Source of the DNA: an uncultured Pelagibacteraceae bacterium
GTDB lineage: Bacteria > Pseudomonadota > Alphaproteobacteria > Pelagibacterales > Pelagibacteraceae
Direction of reading: 5' to 3'
Length of the DNA stretch: 64,000 bases
Assembly (NCBI GenBank): GCA_902580945.1
Contig: CACHML010000001.1
Coordinates: 1 to 64,000 of the forward strand
The notes beneath the pieces were generated by a model. That model was not told the origin of the DNA and did no database searches. It saw only the letters and a list, made by a program, of their open reading frames with translations. Below are positions 35,781-45,172 of the stretch, in pieces. How positions within the stretch are numbered: the stretch's first letter is position 1; the number at the start of each line of letters is the position of its first letter. The position numbers were made by a program, and so were the translations under genes.

Positions 35781-36529
35781 TATATCACCTTAGCCTCATT
35801 TTTTAATTTTTGCACCAACTCCTCAACACTAGCAACCTTTATACCTGCTTTTCTTTTTGGCGGTTCCTCAATTTTAATATGTTCTATTCTAGGGTTAGTA
35901 TCAACTCCTAGATCTGACGCATTAATTTGTTCAATAGGTTTTTTCTTTGCTTTCATAATATTTGGTAGTGATGCATATCTTGGTTCATTTAGTCTTAAGT
36001 CACATGTCACTATTGCAGGTGTATTAACTTCAATAGTTTCTAAACCTTCATCGACTTCTCTAGTTACTTCTAATGAATTTTCTTTAACCTCAATTTTTGA
36101 AGCAAAAGTAGCTTGAGGCCAGTTTAAATGTGCAGCCAACATTTGACCAGTTTGGTTGCAATCATCGTCAATTGCTTGTTTGCCCATGAAAACTAAATCC
36201 GGATTTTCTTTTTCAACAATTTTTTTAAGAATTTTAGAAACAGCAAGAGGTTCTAGTATACTATCCACTTTTACATGAATACCTCTATCCGCTCCAACTG
36301 CTAGTGCTTTTCTAACAGTCTCTTGGGCTTTTTCTTCTCCAACTGTTACAGCTATTATTTCTGAAGCTTTTCCAGCCTCTTTAATTTTAACAGCTTCCTC
36401 AATTGCATTATCATCTGGTGGATTAGTTGACATTTTAACATTGTCTGTCACAACGCCACTGCCATCCTCTTTTACTCTTATTTGGACGTTATAATCAATT
36501 ACCCTTTTTACAGCGACTAAAATTTTCAT
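35780..36529 (-). CDS. etfB: Electron transfer flavoprotein beta subunit
   Basis: This 249-residue subunit binds AMP and docks to EtfA. Signature stretches include [40 protein letters not shown] and [20 protein letters not shown]. Its ATG overlaps the stop of DMGDH-like copy 2, so the electron donor and acceptor are translationally coupled. This coupling is strong evidence that the dehydrogenase uses ETF. Confidence 0.96.
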   Translation of the reverse strand: MKILVAVKRVIDYNVQIRVKEDGSGVVTDNVKMSTNPPDDNAIEEAVKIKEAGKASEIIAVTVGEEKAQETVRKALAVGADRGIHVKVDSILEPLAVSKILKKIVEKENPDLVFMGKQAIDDDCNQTGQMLAAHLNWPQATFASKIEVKENSLEVTREVDEGLETIEVNTPAIVTCDLRLNEPRYASLPNIMKAKKKPIEQINASDLGVDTNPRIEHIKIEEPPKRKAGIKVASVEELVQKLKNEAKVI

Positions 36530-38964
36530 TATGCTCTTAATAATTTATTTTCTGCATCATAAGGACTCTCTTCTAAGATTGTTGCCTCATGCATCTTACC
36601 AAGTATATCAATCTTTAGTTTTTGTCCAATATTAGCTAGCTCTGGCTTAACCATTCCGAGTGCGATAGATTTTCCTAGTCTAAAACCAAAGTCACCTCCT
36701 GTTGCTCTACCAACTACACTGCCATTTTCATAAATAGGGTTATTTCCTAGCACATCTGCATCACTTGTTTCATGGACTTCTAAAGTAACAAGTTTGTTAT
36801 CAAAACCTTTCTCTCTCCATTTATTCAAAGCTTCTAAACCAATAAAACTTCCTTTATTTGGATGGACAAATCTATCTAAACCACTTTCATATGGTGAATA
36901 TTCAATGGATAATTCGGTGCCAACCAATTTGTAAGATTTTTCAACTCTTAAACTGTTCATAGCTCTTATACCATATGGTTTTAAACCTAAATCTTGTCCT
37001 GCATCCATTAACTTATCAAAAATATGGTTTTGATATTCAATAGGATGATGTAGTTCCCAACCTAACTCTCCTACAAAATTTACTCTCATTGCATTTACTG
37101 GGGCAAATCCTACATCTACTTGTTTTGCACTTAACCATTTAAAATTTTCATTTGAAAAATCATCATTAGATACTCTTTGCATTAACTCTCTGGCTTTTGG
37201 TCCTGATACAACTAGAACACCTTTGCTGTTTGTTAAATTTTCAAATTGAACAGATCCATCTTTTGGCATCCAACCTAATATCCAGTCATGATCTAACCTT
37301 TGAAATGCTCCAGCAGAAACCAAATAAAAACTACTTTCCGATTCTCTCATTATTGTAAATTCTGAATGAACACCACCTTTAGTATTCAATGCATGACATA
37401 AATTAATTCTACCTATTTTTTTTGGAAGTTTGTTTGCGACCAACTTATCTAAAAATTCCTCAGCTCCAGGACCTTTTATTCTACATTTTGCAAATGCTGT
37501 CATATCTAGTAGACCAACATTTTCCTTTACATTCTTGCACTCTTTCTCAATAGCTTTGAACCAATTTGATCTTCTAAAAGACCAATCGTCCTTTTGCTCC
37601 ATCCCATCAGTTGCAAAAAAATTAGGTCGTTCCCAACCAAACTTTTGACCGAAAACTGCACCAAGATTTTTCATTCTGTCATAACAAGGTGCTGTTCTTA
37701 ATGGTCTGGCAGCTGGTCTTTCTTCGTCTGGAAAGTGAGTGATAAACACATGACTGTAAGCTTCTTCATTTTTCTCTTTAAGATAAGATTTTGAGCAATA
37801 GTCCCCATATCTTCTCGGTTCAACACCTAACATATCTATTGTTGGCTCTCCATCTATAATCCACTCTGCTAATTGCCAACCTGCTCCACCAGCAGCAGTA
37901 ATTCCAAAGCTGTGACCTTCATTTATCCAAAAATTTTTTAAACCCCATGCTGGTCCAACAATGGGATTTCCATCAGGTGTATAACAGATAGCACCGTTGT
38001 AAACTTTTTTAACTCCTACTTCTCCAAAAGCAGGAACTCTATGTATCGCACCTTCAATATGTGGTGCTAGTCTATCCAAGTCTTCTTGGAACAATTCGTA
38101 TTCAGACTCTTTGGAAGGTCCATTAACATAACATGCTGGAGCTCCATCTTCATAGGGACCTAATATTAAACCACCGGCCTCTTCTCTCATATACCATCTA
38201 CTATCACTATCTCTTAATACTCCCATCTCAGGTAATCCATCTTTTTTTCTTTTTTGAATTTCTGGATGTGGCTCTGTTACAATATATTGATGTTCAACAG
38301 GTATTACCGGAATGTCCAAACCAACCATTTTTCCAGTCTGTCTAGCAAAGTTTCCAGAGCAAGAGATTACATGTTCGCATTCTATTGACCCTTTATCTGT
38401 TTCAACAATCCAACCATCTTTATTTTGTCTCATCGCTAAAACTGTTGTGTTTCTATATATCTCAGCTCCTCTATTTCTCGCCCCTGTTGCTAACGCTTGA
38501 GTTAGATCAGCAGGTTGAATGTAGCCATCTTCAGGATGTTGTATTGCTCCAACTAGATCATCTGTATGACATAATGGCCAAATTTCTTTAACTTGTTCTG
38601 GATTTAAAAATTTAACATCTACTCCGATTGTTTTAGCAACACCCGCATACTGGTGGTATTCATCCATCCTGTCTTTATTACTTGCTAATCTGATATTTGA
38701 TACAACGCTAAATCCAACATTTTTTCCGGTTTCCTCTTCTAAACTTTTATATAAATTGACTGCATACTTATGAAGTTGTCCTACTGAATAACTCATATTA
38801 AATAATGGAAGAAGTCCCGCAGCATGCCATGTGGAACCTGAAGTTAATTCTTTTCGTTCAACTAATACAACATCAGACCAACCTTTTTTTGCTAAATGAT
38901 AAAGCGCGCTGACACCTACAACGCCTCCCCCAACTACTACGACTTTTGCTTTTGATTTCATCAT
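36529..38964 (-). CDS. FAD-dependent demethylating dehydrogenase with GcvT domains (DMGDH/SarDH-like), copy 2
   Basis: This 811-residue flavoprotein-aminomethyltransferase fusion has the Rossmann fold [20 protein letters not shown] and the flavin-linking motif [10 protein letters not shown]. The two-domain GcvT half includes [20 protein letters not shown] and [15 protein letters not shown]. It removes an N-methyl group from DMG, sarcosine or a relative and makes methylene-THF. Its direct coupling to etfB-etfA-ETF-QO gives the respiratory route. It is the first gene after a 40-base gap in the long run. Confidence 0.92.
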   Translation of the reverse strand: MMKSKAKVVVVGGGVVGVSALYHLAKKGWSDVVLVERKELTSGSTWHAAGLLPLFNMSYSVGQLHKYAVNLYKSLEEETGKNVGFSVVSNIRLASNKDRMDEYHQYAGVAKTIGVDVKFLNPEQVKEIWPLCHTDDLVGAIQHPEDGYIQPADLTQALATGARNRGAEIYRNTTVLAMRQNKDGWIVETDKGSIECEHVISCSGNFARQTGKMVGLDIPVIPVEHQYIVTEPHPEIQKRKKDGLPEMGVLRDSDSRWYMREEAGGLILGPYEDGAPACYVNGPSKESEYELFQEDLDRLAPHIEGAIHRVPAFGEVGVKKVYNGAICYTPDGNPIVGPAWGLKNFWINEGHSFGITAAGGAGWQLAEWIIDGEPTIDMLGVEPRRYGDYCSKSYLKEKNEEAYSHVFITHFPDEERPAARPLRTAPCYDRMKNLGAVFGQKFGWERPNFFATDGMEQKDDWSFRRSNWFKAIEKECKNVKENVGLLDMTAFAKCRIKGPGAEEFLDKLVANKLPKKIGRINLCHALNTKGGVHSEFTIMRESESSFYLVSAGAFQRLDHDWILGWMPKDGSVQFENLTNSKGVLVVSGPKARELMQRVSNDDFSNENFKWLSAKQVDVGFAPVNAMRVNFVGELGWELHHPIEYQNHIFDKLMDAGQDLGLKPYGIRAMNSLRVEKSYKLVGTELSIEYSPYESGLDRFVHPNKGSFIGLEALNKWREKGFDNKLVTLEVHETSDADVLGNNPIYENGSVVGRATGGDFGFRLGKSIALGMVKPELANIGQKLKIDILGKMHEATILEESPYDAENKLLRA

Positions 38965-39004
38965 GCGATTTTTACCTAATTTTTCTTATAAACAAAACAT
39001 AATT

Positions 39005-39229
39005 CTAATAGTCATAATCGTCATCATCGTCATCATCGTCATCTCTCCATCCCATTTGATACATCAGATAAGCTGCGGTTATTACACTAATGACACCTGC
39101 AACCATACCAAAATTTACACCCATCTCTTGTCCAAAATAATACCATCCAATTTGGGTCGCGCCAATTGGCGGGATACAAAGAATAGCCATTAATATTGCA
39201 ATTCTAACTGGAAAACTTGGTTTTTTCAT
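39005..39229 (-). CDS. Small membrane protein with poly-aspartate tail
   Basis: Starting at the ATG that overlaps the previous stop (complement of 39227-39229), this is a 74-residue protein. It has two hydrophobic segments (VRIAILMAILCIPPIGATQI and FGMVAGVISVITAAYLMYQM) and an acidic end of nine Asp then YDY, encoded by a GAY repeat. No family is recognised. The tail may bind cations or proteins at the membrane. A longer frame to 39283 is less likely. Confidence 0.65.
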   Translation of the reverse strand: MKKPSFPVRIAILMAILCIPPIGATQIGWYYFGQEMGVNFGMVAGVISVITAAYLMYQMGWRDDDDDDDDDYDY

Positions 39230-39711
39230 TAGATAGATGAACCCATCGGCATAGGTTGAGAGACCGCAGTGGTAAGCCAACAATTTTTTAAAAATCCATC
39301 GAGGTCATATTTTTCAACTTGCCATTTAAATTTATAATACTTTTTGTCTTTGTCCATAATTGTCACTTCAAAAGTCGATACGCCCTTTGATTTATATACC
39401 TCTACAATTTCATAATTCTCGTGATTTAAAAGCATTGAGTAGGAATCTGTTTTGATCATATTTTTAAATCTCTCAATAGGTCCTGTTACTCTCTGATTAT
39501 TTGGGTGCGCAAAAAACCATGTTTGAATTATCCCATGATCTTTACTGGGAGTATCATTTTTCATCAAAGCATTAAGTTGAATTTCAATTACTTCTCTAGG
39601 TTTAATATTTGGATTTGGTTTTTTTATTTCAGCTTTTAATTCATTTGTAGAAAAAATTAAAAATATAAATACAAAAAAAATTCTATAAATGTCTGGCTGT
39701 ATTTTTAACAT
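39229..39711 (-). CDS. Secreted DUF4864-like protein
   Basis: I use the start at 39711, which gives a signal-like IYRIFFVFIFLIFSTNELKA. The mature part has WFFAHPNNQRVTGPIERFKN and an ending of KYDLDGFLKNCWLTTAVS, like DUF4864 proteins. Function unknown. It overlaps the end of the flavodoxin-fold gene upstream by 29 bases and shares a TAATG junction with the poly-Asp protein. A frame to 39792 adds residues lying fully inside the neighbour. Confidence 0.7.
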   Translation of the reverse strand: MLKIQPDIYRIFFVFIFLIFSTNELKAEIKKPNPNIKPREVIEIQLNALMKNDTPSKDHGIIQTWFFAHPNNQRVTGPIERFKNMIKTDSYSMLLNHENYEIVEVYKSKGVSTFEVTIMDKDKKYYKFKWQVEKYDLDGFLKNCWLTTAVSQPMPMGSSI

Positions 39712-40252
39712 CTTCCAAAAACTCAATTCTTTTTTCATTTGATACAAATGGTACAGCAAAATATCGTTTATAGGTAATGTCATAAATACCACACTTATTA
39801 AAAATACCTTTTTTAATTCTTCTAAGGGGTAAATTTAAAAAAAAATCTGAAATTGAGAATCTAGGTGAACCATATGTGCAAAAAATCAAAGCTTTTTTGC
39901 TTTTTAGTTTACCAACAGCATATCCATAATTACCGAAAAGTTTCTTAAATGAAAAAGCCCAAGGTGGTGCTAAAACCTTATCGATCCAACCTTCTACAAT
40001 AGCAGGCATTCTATAATTCCATATGGGAGCAACTAGAACAATTAGATCAGAATCATCAATTTTTCTTCTGTGATCCAAAACAATATCATCAGCATTTTCA
40101 CCAGCATATACTGGATCAAATTTTTCTTTATATAAATCTATACATTCAACTAAATGACCATTTTCTCTCGCAGATTTTATGAAATTATCTTTTATAGCAG
40201 AATTAAAAGATTTATCGTTATAATGTCCATATACCAAAAATACTTTTTTCAT
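39683..40252 (-). CDS. NAD(P)H dehydrogenase (quinone)-like flavodoxin-fold protein
   Basis: This 189-residue protein has a flavodoxin-like fold with FLVYGHYNDKSFNSAIKDNF, VLVAPIWNYRMPAIVEGWID, and FCTYGSPRFSISDFFLNLP. It belongs to the NQO1/MdaB/KefF-like group, which uses FMN or FAD to reduce quinones. Its ATG overlaps the CoA-binding gene stop. The physiological substrate is unknown. Confidence 0.85.
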   Translation of the reverse strand: MKKVFLVYGHYNDKSFNSAIKDNFIKSARENGHLVECIDLYKEKFDPVYAGENADDIVLDHRRKIDDSDLIVLVAPIWNYRMPAIVEGWIDKVLAPPWAFSFKKLFGNYGYAVGKLKSKKALIFCTYGSPRFSISDFFLNLPLRRIKKGIFNKCGIYDITYKRYFAVPFVSNEKRIEFLEDVKNTARHL

Positions 40253-40719
40253 TAATCTTTAAGCACTGGAAAAACTGGATTAGATTTTTGAAAAAGTTTT
40301 TGGTACTCCTGTTTAATACATCTATTGGAAATAAATTGGATATTTTCTTTGTCTGCTAAAACTTTTGCCTCATCACTGTGAATTCCGTATTGTAACCATA
40401 AAACTTTTGTTCCTTTTTTAATTGCTTCTTTTGCAATTCCTTCAGCCTCTTTTGAGGGTCTAAAAACATCAACTATATCTATTTCTTCCTTTATCTTATC
40501 TAAACTTTCGATCATTTGTTCCCCATTTACAATCTCACCAACTGCAAAAGGGTTAATAGGAATAACTTTATAACCAAAATTTTGCATATATTTCATAACA
40601 ACATTTGCTGGTTTTCTCTTAAGATTTTTTCTATCCTCTCCTTTTTTTTCAGAGCTCACTCCAATCATAGCTATGGTTTTTGATTTTCTTAAAATGGATT
40701 TAATTTCGTTATCGTTCAT
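40252..40719 (-). CDS. CoA-binding domain protein (YccU-like)
   Basis: This 155-residue Rossmann-like CoA-binding protein shows IAMIGVSSEKKGEDRKNLKR at the N-terminus, YKVIPINPFAVGE, and VLWLQYGIHSDEAK. The SSEK and VIPINP stretches are classic YccU/succinyl-CoA-ligase-alpha-like marks. Biological role unknown. It lies 21 bases after the crotonase gene in the long run. Confidence 0.9.
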   Translation of the reverse strand: MNDNEIKSILRKSKTIAMIGVSSEKKGEDRKNLKRKPANVVMKYMQNFGYKVIPINPFAVGEIVNGEQMIESLDKIKEEIDIVDVFRPSKEAEGIAKEAIKKGTKVLWLQYGIHSDEAKVLADKENIQFISNRCIKQEYQKLFQKSNPVFPVLKD

Positions 40720-40740
40720 TATTTTCTTTCTGAATAACTA

Positions 40741-41514
40741 TTATTTATTTTTCCAACTAGGTTTTCTTTTTTGTAAAAAAGCTGATATTCCCTCTTTTGC
40801 ATCTTGCGAAGCCATATTTACAGTCATCATTTTACTTGTAAACTTATAAGCATCTCCTAGTGGCATCTCTAATTGTTTATAAAATGCTTGTTTTCCGATT
40901 TTAATTGTTAAATTTGATTTTGAAGAAATTTTTTTTGCAATTTTTAAAACTTCTGCATTTAGCTTTTTGTTTGAAAAACAATCATTAATCAAACCAATTT
41001 CCTTAGCGTATTTTGCATTTATTGGGTCTCCAGTCAGAAGCATCTTCATCATGATTTTACGAGTTACTTTTCTACTTACAGCAACCATTGGAGTGCTGCA
41101 GAAAAGTCCAATATTTACTCCTGGTGTTGCAAAGGTGGCATTTGTTGTACTGTAAGCTAGGTCACAACTTGCAGCTAACTGACATCCGGCTGCATAAGCT
41201 GCACCATGCACTTTTGCAATAACAGGTTTCTTTCCTTCAACAATTTTCATCATTAATTTTGAGCAAAGATTAAATAATTTTAAGTGATTTGATCTATTTT
41301 TAATTCCACCAACCTCTTTAAGATTATGACCAGCACTGAATCCTTTACCTGATCCCTCTAATATTATTACTCTTGTATCATCATCCTTATCTAATCGAGT
41401 AAAAGCATCCAAAAGATCTCTTAAAGTTTTAAATGACAGTGAATTATAAGTTTTAGGATCATTAATTATTACATTTGTAATTCCGTTTCCTAATTTTTTT
41501 GTTTTTACATTCAT
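40741..41514 (-). CDS. Crotonase-fold protein (ECHDC3-like), both catalytic glutamates absent
   Basis: This 257-residue protein has the crotonase fold (FSAGHNLKEV oxyanion segment, VHGAAYAAGCQLAASCD, FATPGVNIGLFCSTP). Where enoyl-CoA hydratases have Glu in GCELA and in the xPE segment, this one has Gln and Gly. The pattern matches ECHDC3-like proteins, so a simple hydratase role, including acryloyl-CoA hydration, is not supported. It sits between the nucleotidyltransferase and the CoA-binding gene, so it probably still handles a CoA or related thioester. Confidence 0.85.
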   Translation of the reverse strand: MNVKTKKLGNGITNVIINDPKTYNSLSFKTLRDLLDAFTRLDKDDDTRVIILEGSGKGFSAGHNLKEVGGIKNRSNHLKLFNLCSKLMMKIVEGKKPVIAKVHGAAYAAGCQLAASCDLAYSTTNATFATPGVNIGLFCSTPMVAVSRKVTRKIMMKMLLTGDPINAKYAKEIGLINDCFSNKKLNAEVLKIAKKISSKSNLTIKIGKQAFYKQLEMPLGDAYKFTSKMMTVNMASQDAKEGISAFLQKRKPSWKNK

Positions 41515-41521
41515 ATTAAAG

Positions 41522-41896
41522 TTATTTTAACTCACCATCTTCACGCATTTTAGCTCTAATTTTTGTAGCAGAAATTTTTTGTATTTCTTCAGATAATACT
41601 ATCTCCTCAATTTTGTAACCAACTCCTCTCCCATAACAAATATTTGTAATATTTGGCACCATCATTATTTTAAATCTTCCTTCAAATTCAGGATTTAATT
41701 TATTTTCAATATTTTTTTTTACTGTTTCAAAGTCGAATGGATTATCATCAACTCCTTGAACGTCTCTTATTTGAATACACACTTGACCGGTTTTTTTGAT
41801 GATCTCTTTAAATAAAGTATAGTGACCCTCATGAAATGGCTGCCATCTTCCAAGCATTTGTGCTGTTGGTTTTTTATTATCCCATTCATAACTCAT
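41522..41896 (-). CDS. Small cytidylyltransferase-like nucleotidyltransferase
   Basis: This 124-residue single-domain protein has GRWQPFHEGHYTLFKEII (HxGH nucleotidyltransferase motif) and the C-terminal ISATKIR motif. It is smaller than NadD or NMN adenylyltransferases but has both active-site landmarks. Its ATG shares a TAATG junction with the kinase gene. The two may form a kinase plus nucleotidyl-transfer pair acting on one substrate, which is inference from coupling. Confidence 0.8.
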   Translation of the reverse strand: MSYEWDNKKPTAQMLGRWQPFHEGHYTLFKEIIKKTGQVCIQIRDVQGVDDNPFDFETVKKNIENKLNPEFEGRFKIMMVPNITNICYGRGVGYKIEEIVLSEEIQKISATKIRAKMREDGELK

Positions 41897-42303
41897 TATG
41901 ATATCTCCTTTATTATTTTATCCGCCCAAAACTTAGCATCTTGAGTAGTTACATGAAAATCATATTTTTCTGGTTTGACAAACATTTGATTAGTATCGTC
42001 AAACCTTCCTTCTTTAATCGTGTCTACCCAAATAACAAAATCTGCAGGGAATAAACTTCTTGCTTCTGGAGTTGGGCAAATAAAATCTGCCACAACATAA
42101 TTTCCTTGATTTTTCAGCTTTAAAGCAAAGTCTGCCATTCTTTTAGCTTGTCTTTTTCTACCCTCCTCAGAAAAATCCCAATCATTTGCTTCTTTTCTAA
42201 CTTCGTCAGCATTTAATCTTTTTGCATTCAGTTTTGGAGCAAGTTCTTCTGCCAATGTTGTTTTGCCAGCCCCAGGCAAACCCATAATTAAAACTATTTT
42301 CAT
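41896..42303 (-). CDS. Small P-loop kinase, adenylylsulfate-kinase-like
   Basis: This 135-residue kinase opens with IVLIMGLPGAGKTTLAEELA (Walker A) and continues LNADEVRKEANDWDFSEEGR. It resembles a shortened APS kinase (CysC is usually 170-200 residues). There is no ATP sulfurylase nearby, and the partner is a mini nucleotidyltransferase, so sulfate activation is doubtful. It overlaps dddP by one base and the nucleotidyltransferase by one base. Confidence 0.8.
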   Translation of the reverse strand: MKIVLIMGLPGAGKTTLAEELAPKLNAKRLNADEVRKEANDWDFSEEGRKRQAKRMADFALKLKNQGNYVVADFICPTPEARSLFPADFVIWVDTIKEGRFDDTNQMFVKPEKYDFHVTTQDAKFWADKIIKEIS

Positions 42304-43538
42304 TAAATTTGTTCTAAAGGATGATGAGACATTAATTCTAATCCATTTTCGCCAACTAAATATTGTTGTTCTAATTTCACTCCCTCATGACCTCCAACTT
42401 CGCCGATATAACTTTCTAGGGTAATTGTCATATTTTTTTGAAATATACCGCTTCTTTCTCCACCATCAGTCGGATATCTAATTGCTGGCCACTCATCACA
42501 TAAACCTATTCCATGAAGCATGACTGAATATCTATTTCCGTAATATTTTTCAGGAAGTATCCATGCCTTTTCAGTAAATTCTCTAAATGATACTCCATCT
42601 TTAATTAATCTTGAATTATAGTCAATCTGCTCAACTGCTGTTGAATAAATTTTTTTTTGATGTTCATTAAATTTATTTCCACAAACAAAAGTTCTAGAAA
42701 TATCTGCACAATATCCATAAGGGCCTACCATATCTGTATCAAAGGATACGATCTCACCATCTTGAATAATCTTATTACTACTTTCTTGCATCCAAGGATT
42801 GGTTCTAGAGCCTGAAGATAATATTCTACACTCTATCCACTCTCCACCATTTTCAATGTTCGTTTTATGTAAAATCGACCATAACTCATCTTCAGTAATT
42901 CCTGATTTCAAATAATCTCTCATTTTAATTATTCCAATATCAGCAACATCTAAAGCTGCTCGCATGCATTTAATTTCTTCAGACGATTTAATAACTCTAG
43001 CCTGTTCAAGTATTTTTTTCGCTTCTAAAACTTGAATTCCTTTTTTATTAAGCTCATTTACGGCTGGACCATTGATTACATCAATTGCGATTTTTTTACT
43101 TTTAAAATAAGAGTTAGATAAATCATTTACTTCATTGACCCATTTTTTAAGTTGCAACTCTGATTGGTCACCATTGCTAAAATAATCCCAAGTAATTGCT
43201 GGTCTTATTTCATCTATTAAATTGAGACCTTTAGATAATATTTCACAGTTAAAATATTCATATAATATTGTTGGACCATCAACAGAGATAAAACAATATC
43301 TTGTAAGATTATGCATATTATAAACACTCATATTCACAGTATCTAATGCATACCTTACATTTACTGGATCAAATAAAATACATGCCTCTATATTATTTTT
43401 CTTTAATTCATTTCTTAATCTGTCAAGTCTATAAGATCTAAGTTCGTCAAAATCTATTTCATCTTCTCTTAATCTTTTTTTTGAAATATATTTCTTAATT
43501 GGTTGGTTTTCTGAAAGAATTTTTCTGTTAAACTTCAT
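42303..43538 (-). CDS. dddP: DMSP lyase DddP (M24 fold)
   Basis: This 411-residue protein cleaves dimethylsulfoniopropionate to DMS and acrylate. All residues I recall for DddP are present: metal ligands Asp267 and Asp269 (SFDTDMVG), Asp279 (YCADISRT), His342 (MLHGIGLCDEW), Glu375 (TLESY) and Glu390 (GVKLEQQ), with catalytic Asp348. Spacing also agrees: 10 residues between Asp269 and Asp279, six between His342 and Asp348, 15 between the two Glu. It lies two bases after the SET gene and couples to the kinase gene. AcuI for acrylate is at 30.6 kb. Confidence 0.88.
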   Translation of the reverse strand: MKFNRKILSENQPIKKYISKKRLREDEIDFDELRSYRLDRLRNELKKNNIEACILFDPVNVRYALDTVNMSVYNMHNLTRYCFISVDGPTILYEYFNCEILSKGLNLIDEIRPAITWDYFSNGDQSELQLKKWVNEVNDLSNSYFKSKKIAIDVINGPAVNELNKKGIQVLEAKKILEQARVIKSSEEIKCMRAALDVADIGIIKMRDYLKSGITEDELWSILHKTNIENGGEWIECRILSSGSRTNPWMQESSNKIIQDGEIVSFDTDMVGPYGYCADISRTFVCGNKFNEHQKKIYSTAVEQIDYNSRLIKDGVSFREFTEKAWILPEKYYGNRYSVMLHGIGLCDEWPAIRYPTDGGERSGIFQKNMTITLESYIGEVGGHEGVKLEQQYLVGENGLELMSHHPLEQI

Positions 43539-43540
43539 CT

Positions 43541-43981
43541 CTATAACATCTGTACACCAACTCCTGTTTTTGGATAGGTGTATAAATTATAATTTGCACA
43601 AAGCTCATCTCCTGGTTTCAAATCTTTTATTGAAACCATAAAAAAATATTTTGCGTCTGGTTTCTCTCTTAAATTATAATACATGTTTTCTAAATTATCA
43701 TCATTTTCGTTAAATTTTTTTGCTTTTGCGGTAGGATCAATTGGATCACCAAATTTTAATGTAGGTAAAATATTTGATACCATTCTTTGAACTGTAGGAT
43801 TGTCAGAATGATTATAAAAACCACCTAATGGAGTTCTTATATATTTATTTTCAAACTGCTCATCTCTTATGTGAGTAATTCCGATAAAAGTATTAGCTTT
43901 AATTTCTTTGGTTGAGAATAATCCCAAACCTTCGATTGGTGAACTTTTTATTGTTAATGCATCTGGTAAAGGTCTGTACAT
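43541..43981 (-). CDS. SET domain protein
   Basis: From the ATG at 43981 this is a 146-residue SET-domain protein: SPIEGLGLFSTKEIKANTFI, GGFYNHSDNPTVQR (NHS motif) and LKPGDELCANYNLYTYP. SET domains transfer methyl from SAM to protein lysines. A short single SET protein is unusual for a compact marine bacterium. A GTG at 44020 would extend it by 13 residues into the Rieske gene. Target unknown. Confidence 0.82.
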   Translation of the reverse strand: MYRPLPDALTIKSSPIEGLGLFSTKEIKANTFIGITHIRDEQFENKYIRTPLGGFYNHSDNPTVQRMVSNILPTLKFGDPIDPTAKAKKFNENDDNLENMYYNLREKPDAKYFFMVSIKDLKPGDELCANYNLYTYPKTGVGVQML

Positions 43982-43995
43982 ATATTTCGCACTTT

Positions 43996-45171
43996 CTACA
44001 CAATGTGAGTTGCCACCCACTTGTGAAATTGATGTGTTGGATTATCCATATCAGGAGAAAAATTTCCACCATTATATGCATGTGAGTTGCGGCCTAATTG
44101 CATTCTTTGAATTATACCAACATCTTCTTTTTGAATATCTTCCCACAATTTATGATTTTGTTTTCTTAATGATTTAAATTCTAATGATTTTGCGGCTTTT
44201 TCACCTACATAATATATTTCCATGTGCTCTAAAGTTTTTTTATGACTAATGGGTTCTAACCAATATGCGTAGAAATGATCTTTATGTATACCTAACATAA
44301 CATTGGGAAACAAAGCTACATACTCTGCAATATTTTCTTTTTCTTTGGGCCAGTTAGGAAAGCAAGGAAATTTTTTCTTACCTTTAAATTTTGGATTGTA
44401 AACAACTGTGCCTTGGCCTGCAAAGCGGTTTGGTAATCCTTGAATATGATAGTGATCTTCAATTTTTGAATAAGAATTTAAACCTGGATGAACCCATGGC
44501 AAATGATAACTTTCACAATAATTTTCAATTGCAAATTTCCAATTACATTTTGCATTTATTTTAAAATAACCAAAATCATTTGCATGATTAATTAATTTTC
44601 TATCTTTTTTTTTCCAAAATTTAGCCCACCTATCACTTAAGGGTTTAATATATTTTTCAAATGGAATTTCGTTGTTACTAATATTAATAAAAATTAAATC
44701 TAACCAAACACATGATCTTATTTCTTTTAAATTGTTTTTATTTTTTTTAAATTTTGGGCTACTATGTTGGTTCATCCCACCTATATGAGGTGTTGCAATT
44801 AGCTTTCCATCTGATGTGTATGACCATGAATGATAAGGACATCTGATAACATTTCTAATATTGCCTTTTTTGTTTACTAGCTTTACTCCTCTATGACTAC
44901 AGACGTTATGAAAAACTTTTATCTGATCTTTTTTATTCCTTACTAAAAATAATGGCAGTCCTAACAAGTTAAATGGTTTTACATCGCCGATATTTGGCAA
45001 AGAACTTGCTACTCCTATTACAGTCCATTTATTTTCAAATATTTTCTCTCTTTCTATTAAAGTATAATCTTTACTTGTATAACATTCGTTGGGGAGTCCA
45101 TGTGCTTTTGAAATTGGTTTCTTAACTATATCTAATTTTTTTTTATCTATAATTTTATAAATTGCTGACAT
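43996..45171 (-). CDS. Rieske-type ring-hydroxylating/demethylating oxygenase alpha subunit
   Basis: This 391-residue protein has a Rieske 2Fe-2S site at Cys91, His93, Cys111 and His114 (VCSHRGVKLVNKKGN, CPYHSW). A mononuclear iron site follows in ENYCESYHLPWVHPG. Homologues demethylate quaternary amines such as glycine betaine, stachydrine or carnitine (GbcA/CntA class). The neighbourhood, with BHMT and DMGDH-like genes, supports N-methyl substrate chemistry. No reductase subunit is seen adjacent. Exact substrate is unknown. Confidence 0.87.
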   Translation of the reverse strand: MSAIYKIIDKKKLDIVKKPISKAHGLPNECYTSKDYTLIEREKIFENKWTVIGVASSLPNIGDVKPFNLLGLPLFLVRNKKDQIKVFHNVCSHRGVKLVNKKGNIRNVIRCPYHSWSYTSDGKLIATPHIGGMNQHSSPKFKKNKNNLKEIRSCVWLDLIFINISNNEIPFEKYIKPLSDRWAKFWKKKDRKLINHANDFGYFKINAKCNWKFAIENYCESYHLPWVHPGLNSYSKIEDHYHIQGLPNRFAGQGTVVYNPKFKGKKKFPCFPNWPKEKENIAEYVALFPNVMLGIHKDHFYAYWLEPISHKKTLEHMEIYYVGEKAAKSLEFKSLRKQNHKLWEDIQKEDVGIIQRMQLGRNSHAYNGGNFSPDMDNPTHQFHKWVATHIV

Positions 45172-45172
45172 T

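Noticed and set aside
40741-41514. Acryloyl-CoA hydratase (AcuH) for DMSP breakdown
   Set aside because: Both catalytic Glu are missing and the sequence resembles ECHDC3-like proteins.
41896-42303. CysC APS kinase of sulfate assimilation
   Set aside because: Too short and no sulfurylase or sulfate genes nearby.
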